From contig JABJIU010000088.1 of the NCBI GenBank assembly GCA_018661145.1, positions 1 to 20,880 of the forward strand: a stretch of DNA of 20,880 nucleotides, written 5' to 3'. This document shows, in pieces, positions 1 through 7,675 of this stretch (within the stretch, counting starts at the first letter, position 1; each line of letters begins with the position of its first letter). The stretch is from Pseudomonadota bacterium (lineage in GTDB: Bacteria; Pseudomonadota; Gammaproteobacteria; Arenicellales; UBA868). The translations under genes were made by a program, and so were the position numbers. A model generated the notes under the pieces. It ran no database searches. It was not told the DNA's origin and was given only the letters and a program-made list of their open reading frames with translations.

Positions 1-495
1 CCGGGTGACACCGGTTTTCGTGTCTGGAATACCCGTTACGGCAAAGTCGGCGTGCTCATCTGCTGGGATCAATGGTTTCCCGAGGCGGCAAGGTGTCTAA
101 CCCTGATGGGCGCCGACATCATTCTTTACCCCACTGCGATCGGCTCAGGCCTCGGCGGCGGTGGGGACATGCTGACTGGTAATGATTCCGCGGACGCCTG
201 GCGCAACGCGATGTGTGGACATGCGGCGTGCAATATTCTCCCGGTCGTTGCTTCCAACCGGATTGGCCGGGAATACATGACCGAGTCACCGGAGGTGTAT
301 CTTGAGTTCTACGGCAACTCCTTTATTGCCGATCACGAGGGTCAGGTCGTAGCGCAGGCGGGAAGAGATCAGGAAGAGGTACTGGTACACCGCGTTGACC
401 TCGATCAGGTCAAAGAATACCGAGACTCCTGGGCGGTATTCCGTGATCGTCGGCCGGATCTTTATGGCACGCTCGCCACTCTGGATGGCAGATGA
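1..495 (+). CDS. aguB: N-carbamoylputrescine amidase, C-terminal part (5' end outside window)
   Basis: A member of the carbon-nitrogen hydrolase (nitrilase) superfamily, expected to hydrolyse N-carbamoylputrescine to putrescine, CO2 and ammonia in the agmatine deiminase route of polyamine synthesis. The frame is open from base 1 and gives 164 residues. The nucleophile motif VLICWDQWFPEAAR is visible, with the catalytic Cys at residue 21 of the visible part. The catalytic Glu and Lys would lie upstream, outside the window. The C-terminus (YRDSWAVFRDRRPDLYGTLA) is characteristic of the AguB subgroup rather than of general nitrilases. The usual partner aguA (agmatine deiminase) is not in view and could lie upstream. 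The gene converges on the minus-strand dioxygenase with about 40 nt between stops. Confidence 0.88.
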   Translation, partial: PGDTGFRVWNTRYGKVGVLICWDQWFPEAARCLTLMGADIILYPTAIGSGLGGGGDMLTGNDSADAWRNAMCGHAACNILPVVASNRIGREYMTESPEVYLEFYGNSFIADHEGQVVAQAGRDQEEVLVHRVDLDQVKEYRDSWAVFRDRRPDLYGTLATLDGR

Positions 496-535
496 CGCCC
501 CGCCGGGCAGCAGCCGTTTTGCGGCTTAGAGAGGG

Positions 536-1462
536 TTAAACGGGTTTGATAGATTCGCCGCTGATTGCGGTGGACTTGCGTCCATCAGTCCCGACAGGCA
601 CCTCGCCGTTCAAGGTAACCCGGTAGAGTTCGCGATCGAAGTCGGTATCAAAGATGTCGCCGATGGCCTGATGCTGGGTGGCACGATTGTCCCAGAAAGC
701 AATGCTCCCGGCGCTCCAGCGAAACCGGATCGTGAACTCCGGCTGCAGGCAATGCTCCCAGAGATATTCCAGCAGACACTGGCTTTCCCTGGGGGTCAGA
801 CCGACGATGTGGTCAACATAGGCCGCGTTGGTAAAGAGTATCTTTTCACCTGTCTCGGGGTGGACGGAAACCAAGGGATGCTCGGACACCATGGTGTGTT
901 CCTCGATCAGCTTGTTGTATCCGCTTTTATCCTTGGAATCGGTGGCGCGCCGGTACTGGTGAATGGCCCTCAGGGAAGACAGGAAGGCCTGCATCGGCGG
1001 CGACAGCGCGTCAAAGGCCTTGGCCATATTGAGCCATTGGGTATCTCCCCCATAAGGCGGCAAGACTACAGAACGAAGAATTGATGCGGCTGGCGGGTTA
1101 ATGGCTGCGGTGATGTCAGTATGCCATCCGGTCCAGGCTCGCTTGACCGCGACGTTTCCGGCCTGAGCGGTCCGGCGTTTTACCACCGGATAGATCTCGG
1201 GGTACTCACTATGATTACCGAAGATGACGTGACCTGGCGTGGGTTCGCCGAACTGCTTTGCGAGCGCAATATGCTCGGGATGCGTGAGTTCCTGTCCACG
1301 AAAGAACACCACCCGCCACTTGAGTAGTGCACCGCGAATCTCATGGATCTGGCGGTTAGTGAGCGGGTGACGCAGGTCAACACCACCGATTTCGGCGCCG
1401 GTGTGTACCGACAACGGTGTGATCTGGACTTCGTCGGAGGCGATGGGTTCCTGAGCCGCCAT
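536..1462 (-). CDS. TauD/TfdA-family 2-oxoglutarate, Fe(II)-dependent dioxygenase
   Basis: A 308-residue protein of the TauD/TfdA family, whose members couple 2-oxoglutarate decarboxylation to hydroxylation of substrates such as taurine, 2,4-D or sulfate esters. The facial triad is visible as H114-x-D116 (in GWHTDITAAINPP) and H264 (in WDNRATQHQAIGD). R277 or R281 near the C-terminus would bind the 2-oxoglutarate carboxylate. The N-terminal GAEIGGVDLRHPL motif is also typical. Length is near the family norm, so the gene appears intact. The start is the ATG at 1462, which leaves 68 bp to the divergent pirin gene, so the two probably share a promoter region. Substrate is unknown. A strict TauD assignment is not supported, because no taurine transporter genes are adjacent. 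Confidence 0.88.
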   Translation of the reverse strand: MAAQEPIASDEVQITPLSVHTGAEIGGVDLRHPLTNRQIHEIRGALLKWRVVFFRGQELTHPEHIALAKQFGEPTPGHVIFGNHSEYPEIYPVVKRRTAQAGNVAVKRAWTGWHTDITAAINPPAASILRSVVLPPYGGDTQWLNMAKAFDALSPPMQAFLSSLRAIHQYRRATDSKDKSGYNKLIEEHTMVSEHPLVSVHPETGEKILFTNAAYVDHIVGLTPRESQCLLEYLWEHCLQPEFTIRFRWSAGSIAFWDNRATQHQAIGDIFDTDFDRELYRVTLNGEVPVGTDGRKSTAISGESIKPV

Positions 1463-1530
1463 TAAGATGCGATATGAATCAGGGTAGGTTCACCAGCCAA
1501 GAGTATAGTTCAAGAAAAAATGGTTAAACA

Positions 1531-2424
1531 ATGGCATCATTTAGCATGAGTACAGATACCGCAGAGGCGGTTGATCGTCAGCGCTACCGCAAAATTACCC
1601 AAGTGATTTCAGGGCAGCCGACATCTGATGGCGCAGGTGTTCGCTTGATACGATACATAGGTTCGCAGTCTCTGCCCGAGCTCGACCCGTTTCTGCTACT
1701 GGATTTTTTCGAATCAGATGATCCGGATGACTACATCGCCGGCTTTCCCTCTCATCCTCATCGAGGTTTTGAGACGGTCACGTATCTTTTGGCAGGAAAG
1801 ATGCGCCATGAAGATAACGCAGGCCATGGCGGGGTAATCGAGGCTGGCGGGATCCAATGGATGACGGCAGGGCGGGGAATCATCCACTCGGAAATGCCGG
1901 AGCAGGAAAACGGGCGGCTTGCGGGATTCCAGTTGTGGGTAAATCTCCCTGCCAGTGACAAGCTTTGTAATCCCGCTTATCACGAGTATCCAAAGGACCA
2001 GATTCCACTTGAACATCGCGCTGAGGGGGTCGATGTCACCGTGATGGCCGGTGCCACTGATCAGGGAACGATCGGACCGGTAAAGGCGGTGGTTACGAAG
2101 CCGTTATACCTTGATGTCAGTTTATCTCCCGGGACGAGCCTTGTGGAGTCGATCCCAGAAGGTCATGCCGGTTTTGTTTTTGTTATCGACGGCAAGATAT
2201 CCATACGATCAGATGGGGCCAGTAATTCAGTCTCGGCAAGACAGTTGGGAGTTCTCAGCGCTGGTAATTCGGTGCACATTGAGGCTGAGGATGCTGACTC
2301 AAGAGTTTTGTTGGTTGCAGCACAGGTCTTGAGCGAGCCAATCGCCCGCTACGGTCCGTTCGTGATGAACACAAGCGCCGAGATCGAACAGGCTATTCGT
2401 GATTTCAACACCGGCCAGTTTTAA
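1531..2424 (+). CDS. Pirin family protein (bicupin)
   Basis: A 297-residue pirin. The cupin metal ligands known from pirins are all visible: H75 and H77 in SHPHRGFETVTYLL, and H119 and E121 in RGIIHSEMP. The segment GVIEAGGIQWMTAGRG between them is the family signature. Bacterial pirins are cytosolic. Some oxidise quercetin, others bind pyruvate dehydrogenase or act as redox sensors, so no specific reaction can be assigned. The first ATG (1531) has only a weak A-rich upstream region. An in-frame ATG at 1546 is an equally possible start, five codons in. The gene is divergent from the TauD-like gene and 41 nt upstream of azlC, so it may be co-transcribed with the exporter pair. Confidence 0.9.
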   Translation: MASFSMSTDTAEAVDRQRYRKITQVISGQPTSDGAGVRLIRYIGSQSLPELDPFLLLDFFESDDPDDYIAGFPSHPHRGFETVTYLLAGKMRHEDNAGHGGVIEAGGIQWMTAGRGIIHSEMPEQENGRLAGFQLWVNLPASDKLCNPAYHEYPKDQIPLEHRAEGVDVTVMAGATDQGTIGPVKAVVTKPLYLDVSLSPGTSLVESIPEGHAGFVFVIDGKISIRSDGASNSVSARQLGVLSAGNSVHIEAEDADSRVLLVAAQVLSEPIARYGPFVMNTSAEIEQAIRDFNTGQF

Positions 2425-2465
2425 GGTCGGGTGTTTTCGTCTCACTTAGAACACCACCTGGTCTC

Positions 2466-3182
2466 ATGATCTCAGACGCGCGCACGGTGACCCGGCTTGC
2501 CATACGGGACGCGGTGGGTTTTCCCTCGATCACGCTTCTCGCCAGCATGACCGGTTTTGGATCCTTGGTCCATGAGAGCGGTCTTCCTCTTGTGATGGCG
2601 ATTGCGGCAACCGCTGGAATTTGGGGACTGCCGGGTCAGTTGGCGTTAGTCGAGATGCACGTTGCAGGCGTTTCAGCGTTTTTTGTGATTCTGGCCGTGT
2701 CACTTGCTAATGCGAGATTTCTCCCCATGGTGGTGTCGTTCATGCCGCTTATGAATAGGGAGGGATCCCGCACCCGATGGAACTTTGCACTGGTTCAGAT
2801 GTTGTCCATCAACTCTTGGGCTGCAGGTTTAAAGCGCTTTCCAGAGATCGAGCGAAACTTTCGTCGGCGTTACTACATTGTTTTTGCTGTCATTTGTATG
2901 AGCGCGGGAATTCTCGGTACGGTCATCGGCTATCTCGGAGTGGGGTTGATGCCGCGGCCAATCGCTCTGGGGCTGATCTTCATGAACCCGTTGTTTTTTG
3001 CCGTCCTGCTTGCGGGTATTCAGAGCAGGGCTTCGATGATTGCGCTCATTGTGGGGGCGCCACTGGGTGTCATATTCCATCTTGTGACTCCAGATCTGGA
3101 TCTTCTTCTGACGGGTGCCGTGGGTGGTACGCTGGCGTTTTGGCTGAATAAGCGACTCCCCCATCGGGAATCAACGCAATGA
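2466..3182 (+). CDS. azlC: AzlC family amino-acid exporter, large subunit
   Basis: A 238-residue inner-membrane protein of the AzlC/YgaZ family (LIV-E). With the small AzlD/YgaH subunit it exports branched-chain amino acids and analogues. The early segment RDAVGFPSITLLASMTGFG and the AVSLANARFLPMVVSFMPLM stretch are typical. Several hydrophobic segments run to about residue 225, followed by a short basic tail. The stop overlaps the start of the next gene by 4 nt (ATGA), the usual translationally coupled arrangement for this two-gene exporter. The real substrate cannot be read from the sequence. The neighbourhood, with a LeuB-like enzyme downstream, is compatible with a branched-chain or related amino acid. 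Confidence 0.88.
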   Translation: MISDARTVTRLAIRDAVGFPSITLLASMTGFGSLVHESGLPLVMAIAATAGIWGLPGQLALVEMHVAGVSAFFVILAVSLANARFLPMVVSFMPLMNREGSRTRWNFALVQMLSINSWAAGLKRFPEIERNFRRRYYIVFAVICMSAGILGTVIGYLGVGLMPRPIALGLIFMNPLFFAVLLAGIQSRASMIALIVGAPLGVIFHLVTPDLDLLLTGAVGGTLAFWLNKRLPHRESTQ

Positions 3183-3508
3183 CGGAACTGCCGGGTAATG
3201 CGCTCGCGCTCTTGACCCTCGGCGCTATAGCCGGCACCTATATATGGCGTTGGGCCGGAGTAATGTTTGCAGCAAGAGTTAAGAGCGATGGCCCTGTGTT
3301 TCAGTGGGTGACTTTCGTTTCCTACGCAATGTTGGGCGGGCTTATTGCAAGAATGGTTATTCTGCCGATCGGACCGTTGATGGAAACACCCCTTCTCTTT
3401 AGGGCCCTGGCCTTTGTTATTGGGTTAGGAATGTTCTTTGCACTCGGGCGGCGGGTTTTGCCGGCGGTCTTCATAGGCGTCGCATCGTTCATATTTCTGG
3501 TGTCTTAA
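3179..3508 (+). CDS. azlD: AzlD family amino-acid exporter, small subunit
   Basis: A 109-residue, very hydrophobic protein matching the AzlD family in size, position and features. These include an early GTYIWRWAGVMFAARV segment and a final membrane segment with a conserved-looking GRRVLPAVFIGV. It is expected to have three to four membrane spans and to form the exporter with AzlC. The start ATG lies inside the azlC stop (ATGA), so translation is probably coupled. About 130 nt without a gene follow before the LeuB-like gene. Confidence 0.84.
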   Translation: MTELPGNALALLTLGAIAGTYIWRWAGVMFAARVKSDGPVFQWVTFVSYAMLGGLIARMVILPIGPLMETPLLFRALAFVIGLGMFFALGRRVLPAVFIGVASFIFLVS

Positions 3509-3641
3509 GTTCTAGTGGTGAAAAGTGTGTCGCAATACATAAGCAATGGGTCGCCGCTGAAATAACAGGGTTTGTTTCTCGGAATAAGACTGGGCAGGTG
3601 TAGGCTCCGCTCGACGACTCGTTTGAGTTTCAGGGACAAAA

Positions 3642-4739
3642 ATGCCGTTAAAGATTTTGGCTTTGGGTGGTGATGGGATCGGCCCCGAGGTCGTCAGCTC
3701 AGGTCTCAAGGTTCTGGAGGCGGTCGCTGGCACCATCTCTCTGAAGGTCGACATCACTGAGGATCTGCTCCACGGCGCAGCCTGGGATGCGCACGGTACC
3801 TTCATACGTCCTGAAACCATCCGCGCCGCCCATGGTTCCGATGCACTGCTCGTGGGAGCAGTGGGTGGACCAAAGTGGGATCACATCAAGATCGACGGTG
3901 GGCCTGAAGAGCAGGACGGGCTTATGAAGTTGCGTCACGAGCTTGAGGTTTTTGCGTCTCTGCGTTGGGCTCGGGCGTATGGCCCGTTACTCTCCCGCAC
4001 ACCTTTCAGGCCTGAGGTAGCTCGGAACGCAGACATCATGGTGGTTCGAGAACTGTGCGGAGGCGCCATGTTCTCGCCGACCCGGGGGATCGATGGAACT
4101 GGCAAGAGTCGTCGCGCCTACGACCTCAATGAATACACGGAAGCCGAGATCGCGCGCTTTGCAAGGATTGGGTTCGAAGTGGCCCGACGCCGCCACGGAA
4201 AAGTGCTCTCGGTGGATAAGGCTAATGTCTTCATGGCGGGCAAGTTGTGGCGTGAAGTAGTCCAAGAGATTGGCGCAAGGGAGTTTCCTGATGTGACGCT
4301 GACCCATTTCTTTACAGACAACGCCGCGTATCAGTTGACCTGTCGGCCGGGAGATTTTGACGTGATTTTGGCAGATAATCTTTTTGGCGATATTCTTTCA
4401 GATCAGTCGGCGGCAATTTCTGGATCATTAGGAATGCTACCTTCAGCGTGCTTGTCCCATCTTTCCACGGGAGGGCGGTCTGAAAAGCCCGCGATTTATG
4501 AACCGGTTCACGGCAGTGCCCCGGATATAGCAGGCACCGGCTCAGCCAATCCGATTGGCGCGATTCTTTCGGTTGCTATGCTGCTGGAATACAGTGCTGC
4601 AGAGCACGAGTCTGCCCGAAAAATTGAAGTCGCTGTGGAGTCGGCACTGAAGGCAGGATTCGCAACACCGGATCTTGGCGGTACAAACACAACACAAGAG
4701 ATGACCGACGAGGTGATCCAGCAGGTGCTGCGCGCTTAG
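3642..4739 (+). CDS. Isopropylmalate/isocitrate dehydrogenase family protein (LeuB-like)
   Basis: A 365-residue beta-decarboxylating 2-hydroxyacid dehydrogenase. The N-terminal GGDGIGPEV motif, GAVGGPKWD, the Lys in VDKANVFMAGKLWREVV, the acidic metal site in ILADNLFGDILSDQSA and the NAD loop EPVHGSAPDIAGTG are all present. They place it very close to 3-isopropylmalate dehydrogenase. The substrate-binding arm is unusual: the region RHELEVFASLRWARAYGPLL keeps two arginines but differs from the canonical LRKELxLFANLRP pattern. No leuA, leuC or leuD is nearby. It may therefore be a LeuB paralogue acting on another 2-hydroxy-3-alkyl diacid in the adjacent catabolic operon. A purine-rich AGGGA lies a few bases before the ATG. 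Only 15 nt separate it from the GMC gene. Confidence 0.82.
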   Translation: MPLKILALGGDGIGPEVVSSGLKVLEAVAGTISLKVDITEDLLHGAAWDAHGTFIRPETIRAAHGSDALLVGAVGGPKWDHIKIDGGPEEQDGLMKLRHELEVFASLRWARAYGPLLSRTPFRPEVARNADIMVVRELCGGAMFSPTRGIDGTGKSRRAYDLNEYTEAEIARFARIGFEVARRRHGKVLSVDKANVFMAGKLWREVVQEIGAREFPDVTLTHFFTDNAAYQLTCRPGDFDVILADNLFGDILSDQSAAISGSLGMLPSACLSHLSTGGRSEKPAIYEPVHGSAPDIAGTGSANPIGAILSVAMLLEYSAAEHESARKIEVAVESALKAGFATPDLGGTNTTQEMTDEVIQQVLRA

Positions 4740-4754
4740 CGGTTCAAAGAGTCA

Positions 4755-6422
4755 ATGGAATTCGATTATGTCATTGTCGGCGGTGGATCTGCGGGGTGTG
4801 TCCTGGCGGCACGTCTGGCAGCGACTCCGGGAGTCGGCGTTTGTCTCATCGAGGCAGGAGGAAAAGGCAGAGATCTCTTTATCAGGATGCCTGCTGGCAA
4901 TGGGTTGGTCTTTGGTAACCCGAAATTGGATTGGGGTTTTGAGTCAGTGCCGCAACCTACGTTGAACGGACGAAAAATCTATTTTCCCCGGGGAAAGTCG
5001 CTCGGGGGCTCTTCGATACTGAACGGCATGATTTATATCCGGGGCGTTCCGCAGGATTACGATGCATGGCGGGAAAGCGGTCTTCCAGGCTGGGGATTCT
5101 CAGATCTATTCCCGTACTTTCGCCGCTCGCAGGGTGCCGTTGACCGCGAGGGACCCTGGCACGGTGTCGATGGCCCCGTGAAGACCGAAGCCTCTGTCAA
5201 TTTTGGAGAGTTGGAGCGCGCGTTTATTAAGGCCTCGGTGGCCTGTGGTCACAGACGTCTGGATGATTTTAATGGCCCTGACCGTACAGGCGTCGGCCGC
5301 ACGGACAGTACGGTTTACCGCGGGATTCGACAGTCATCTGCGATCTCGTATCTTGCGAATCCGCCTCCGAATCTTAAGATCCTGACGCATCGGCACGTCG
5401 CTCGCCTGATTCTTGAAGGCAGCCGGGCAAGGGGTGTCGAGACGCTGGGCGGGGAGCAAATCTATGCTCGTGAAGAGGTTGTCTTGTGTCAGGGGGCGTT
5501 CGGCACTCCACAGACTCTGATGTTGTCAGGGATCGGACCTTCAGAGCATCTGAAACAGCACGGCATCACGACCGTCGTTGATCTGCCTGGTGTAGGTCAA
5601 AGCCTCGCGGATCATGTGGACGTATCGATGCAGTACGAATCAGATCGTATGGACTTAAGTTTCGCCCGGCATCAGCGCCTCGATAAAGCAGCCCTGCTGA
5701 TGGCAAGATGGTTGATAAATGGGAAAGGCCCAGGCGCAGGGCCTTTTTTCTCCGCGGTAATTTTTCATGCGCTGAAGGATCCGGCGATGCCTGAGTTTGA
5801 GACCTTTATGACGCCCATGATGATTAATGAGAATTTGGCTGAGGGTCGCATAGAAAAGACCCCGTTGCTGCAACGCCTTGGTCGAAAACTTATGGTAAAG
5901 GGCAAACAGGTAGCACGACCCGGCGTTCAGATTGATATCAATCTGGAGCGACCAAAGTCTCTTGGAACCGTGAGCCTGGCAAGCGCCAATCCGGCTGACC
6001 ACCCGCGTATTGACCCCCGCTTCTTTTCGCATTCCGATGATCTCAACGAGATGGTGTTGGGGGTCAAAACCATGCGCGAGATCATGGCGCATCCTGAAAT
6101 TGCGAAATACGTAACGGGTGAAATTGGAGCGTGGAAAGAGGCGAAGACCGATGTGGAAATGATCGAAGCGATTCGAAAAACCGCCTACACCGGGCATCAC
6201 CCCTGTTCCAGTGCCAGAATGGGCCCTGACGAGGATCCTCTTGCTGTGCTGGACAGCGAACTGCGCGTACGGGGCGTTGAAAATTTACGGGTCTGTGATG
6301 CGTCCGCCATGCCGTCTCAGATCACTGGAAATCTCAATGCAACAGTGATCGCTATGGCGGAAAGAGGGGTGGATTTGATTTTAGGTAAATCGCCATTATC
6401 GCCGGAGGATCCGCGAATGTGA
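4755..6422 (+). CDS. GMC-family FAD oxidoreductase (choline-dehydrogenase-like)
   Basis: A 555-residue flavoprotein that oxidises a primary alcohol to an aldehyde or acid. The N-terminal dinucleotide-binding motif is GGGSAG (residues 9-14) with EAGG at the end of the second strand. GMC signature 1 is visible as GKSLGGSSILNGMIYIRG and signature 2 as GAFGTPQTLMLSGIG. The catalytic pair is H482 in HHPCSSARMG and N526 in TGNLNATVIAMAE. The His/Asn pair, rather than His/His, is the arrangement seen in choline oxidase and dehydrogenase. Length fits BetA-like enzymes, but betB, betI and betaine transporters are absent, so a strict BetA call is not justified. The last codon and stop overlap the next gene by 4 nt (GTGA). 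Confidence 0.9.
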   Translation: MEFDYVIVGGGSAGCVLAARLAATPGVGVCLIEAGGKGRDLFIRMPAGNGLVFGNPKLDWGFESVPQPTLNGRKIYFPRGKSLGGSSILNGMIYIRGVPQDYDAWRESGLPGWGFSDLFPYFRRSQGAVDREGPWHGVDGPVKTEASVNFGELERAFIKASVACGHRRLDDFNGPDRTGVGRTDSTVYRGIRQSSAISYLANPPPNLKILTHRHVARLILEGSRARGVETLGGEQIYAREEVVLCQGAFGTPQTLMLSGIGPSEHLKQHGITTVVDLPGVGQSLADHVDVSMQYESDRMDLSFARHQRLDKAALLMARWLINGKGPGAGPFFSAVIFHALKDPAMPEFETFMTPMMINENLAEGRIEKTPLLQRLGRKLMVKGKQVARPGVQIDINLERPKSLGTVSLASANPADHPRIDPRFFSHSDDLNEMVLGVKTMREIMAHPEIAKYVTGEIGAWKEAKTDVEMIEAIRKTAYTGHHPCSSARMGPDEDPLAVLDSELRVRGVENLRVCDASAMPSQITGNLNATVIAMAERGVDLILGKSPLSPEDPRM

Positions 6423-7663
6423 CTCAGGCAGAACGTACGAAGATCGAAAGCATTTCTTGCAAAAAAGACGGCATCACCATCAATTGGTGTGATGGTTGCG
6501 TTAGTCATTTTCATTTTATTTGGTTACGCCATCAGTGTGAGTGTGCGCAATGTGGATCCTCTTTAAATGGTGTCCGGGGACTTCGGCTGGACCTGATTCC
6601 GGAGAGTCCAAATGTTCTTGAGTATTCGTTCGATTCGGACTCCCTATATCTTGTCTGGGACGGAGACGGACATGTCTCAACCTACGAGGCAAAGTGGTTG
6701 CGTGATCATTGCTATTCCGCAAAAGAGCGGGCGGTACGGAAGCACCAGCCGGTGCTCTGGGATAAGCGCATAGAAATCGATGTGCCTACTTTTATTTTTT
6801 CAGAAGTTGAAAACAGCCCGTCTCGTCGTCTTGAAATGCTTCAAGCAGTTTGCGACTATGGATTCTGCAAAGTCGAGGGCGCGCCGGGTTTAGCCCAAGA
6901 AGCGGCTCGATTAGTTGAGCTCGTTGGAACAAAGAGGATCACTCACTATGGAGATTTCGAACTTTCCAACAAGAAGATGAGTAACACCCCCGATGATATA
7001 GCGACGCTAACGGAAAAGGATTCTATTAATAATGTTGGAGATATCAGGCAAGCGTTGCAGCCGCATTGTGATGAAACCTACCGAACGTCAACGATCGGAA
7101 TTACGATATTTCAGGTCTTTCAACCGAGCGTAGAAGGGGGTCACTCCACCTTAGTCGATGGATTTGAAGCCGCGCGGCGATTCCGCACAGAGTTTCCTGA
7201 TGACTTTGAAGAGCTGGTGAGGACGCCCCTGACAGGACAACGGTTTGACCCGAAACATGCCGAGGGAGAACTCCCTCGGTGGTATCGGTGTACGCTTCCC
7301 ATGATCCGAGTAGACGAGGATCAAGAAGTCTGTGGCATTCGAGTCAACGAAAGGCAGATCGCTCCTATCGATCTCCCTTATGATCAGGTTGTTCCCACTT
7401 ATCGTGCGCTTCAGAAATTTTTAAAGATTGTTTATGACCCAAGTTTAATGATCTCATTTCCATTAAAAAAAGGTGATAGCCTCATTTTCAACAATCAAAG
7501 AGTTCTTCACGGACGCACTGCTTTTAAGTCGGAAGATCCAGGTCGCCAGGTTTTGACCAATTCTGTAGATCTTGAGGACTTCTTCTCTAACGTGCGGATA
7601 CTCAAGGGTCGATTGAAACCCGAAGAGCCTATCCAAACATACAGCCAAGGAATGGTTACCTAA
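6419..7663 (+). CDS. Gamma-butyrobetaine-hydroxylase-like Fe(II)/2-oxoglutarate dioxygenase
   Basis: A 414-residue two-domain oxygenase. The N-terminal domain (about 15-105) is the zinc-binding GBBH-like/DUF971 fold, with ligands C40, C42 and C45 in WLRHQCECAQC and H97 in WLRDHC. The TauD-type catalytic domain follows, with H216-x-D218 in LQPHCDETYR, H364 in NQRVLHGRTAF and R376 as probable 2-oxoglutarate ligand. The start is GTG inside the GMC stop (GTGA), supported by GGAGG at 6404-6408. The architecture matches gamma-butyrobetaine and trimethyllysine hydroxylases. By eye, however, only one aromatic-cage residue (Y177) is kept, so the substrate may differ. The gene looks more AT-rich than its neighbours: 24 of 60 bases are G+C at 6781-6840, against 38 of 60 at 8221-8280 in the next gene. 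Confidence 0.87.
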   Translation: MTQAERTKIESISCKKDGITINWCDGCVSHFHFIWLRHQCECAQCGSSLNGVRGLRLDLIPESPNVLEYSFDSDSLYLVWDGDGHVSTYEAKWLRDHCYSAKERAVRKHQPVLWDKRIEIDVPTFIFSEVENSPSRRLEMLQAVCDYGFCKVEGAPGLAQEAARLVELVGTKRITHYGDFELSNKKMSNTPDDIATLTEKDSINNVGDIRQALQPHCDETYRTSTIGITIFQVFQPSVEGGHSTLVDGFEAARRFRTEFPDDFEELVRTPLTGQRFDPKHAEGELPRWYRCTLPMIRVDEDQEVCGIRVNERQIAPIDLPYDQVVPTYRALQKFLKIVYDPSLMISFPLKKGDSLIFNNQRVLHGRTAFKSEDPGRQVLTNSVDLEDFFSNVRILKGRLKPEEPIQTYSQGMVT

Positions 7664-7675
7664 AGGAATCCAACT

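Noticed and set aside
512..526. Small hairpin AGCCG-TTTTG-CGGCT between aguB and the TauD-like gene
   Set aside because: The stem is only 5 bp and no T-tract follows on either strand, so it is too weak to call a terminator.
5655..6200. Minus-strand open frame of 181 codons opposite the GMC gene
   Set aside because: It is antisense to the conserved C-terminal half of the GMC enzyme, its composition is not protein-like, and it has no ribosome binding site that I could see.
4755..6422. Calling the GMC gene betA (choline dehydrogenase)
   Set aside because: The His/Asn pair agrees, but many alcohol-oxidising GMC enzymes share it and there is no betaine aldehyde dehydrogenase, BetI or choline transporter alongside.
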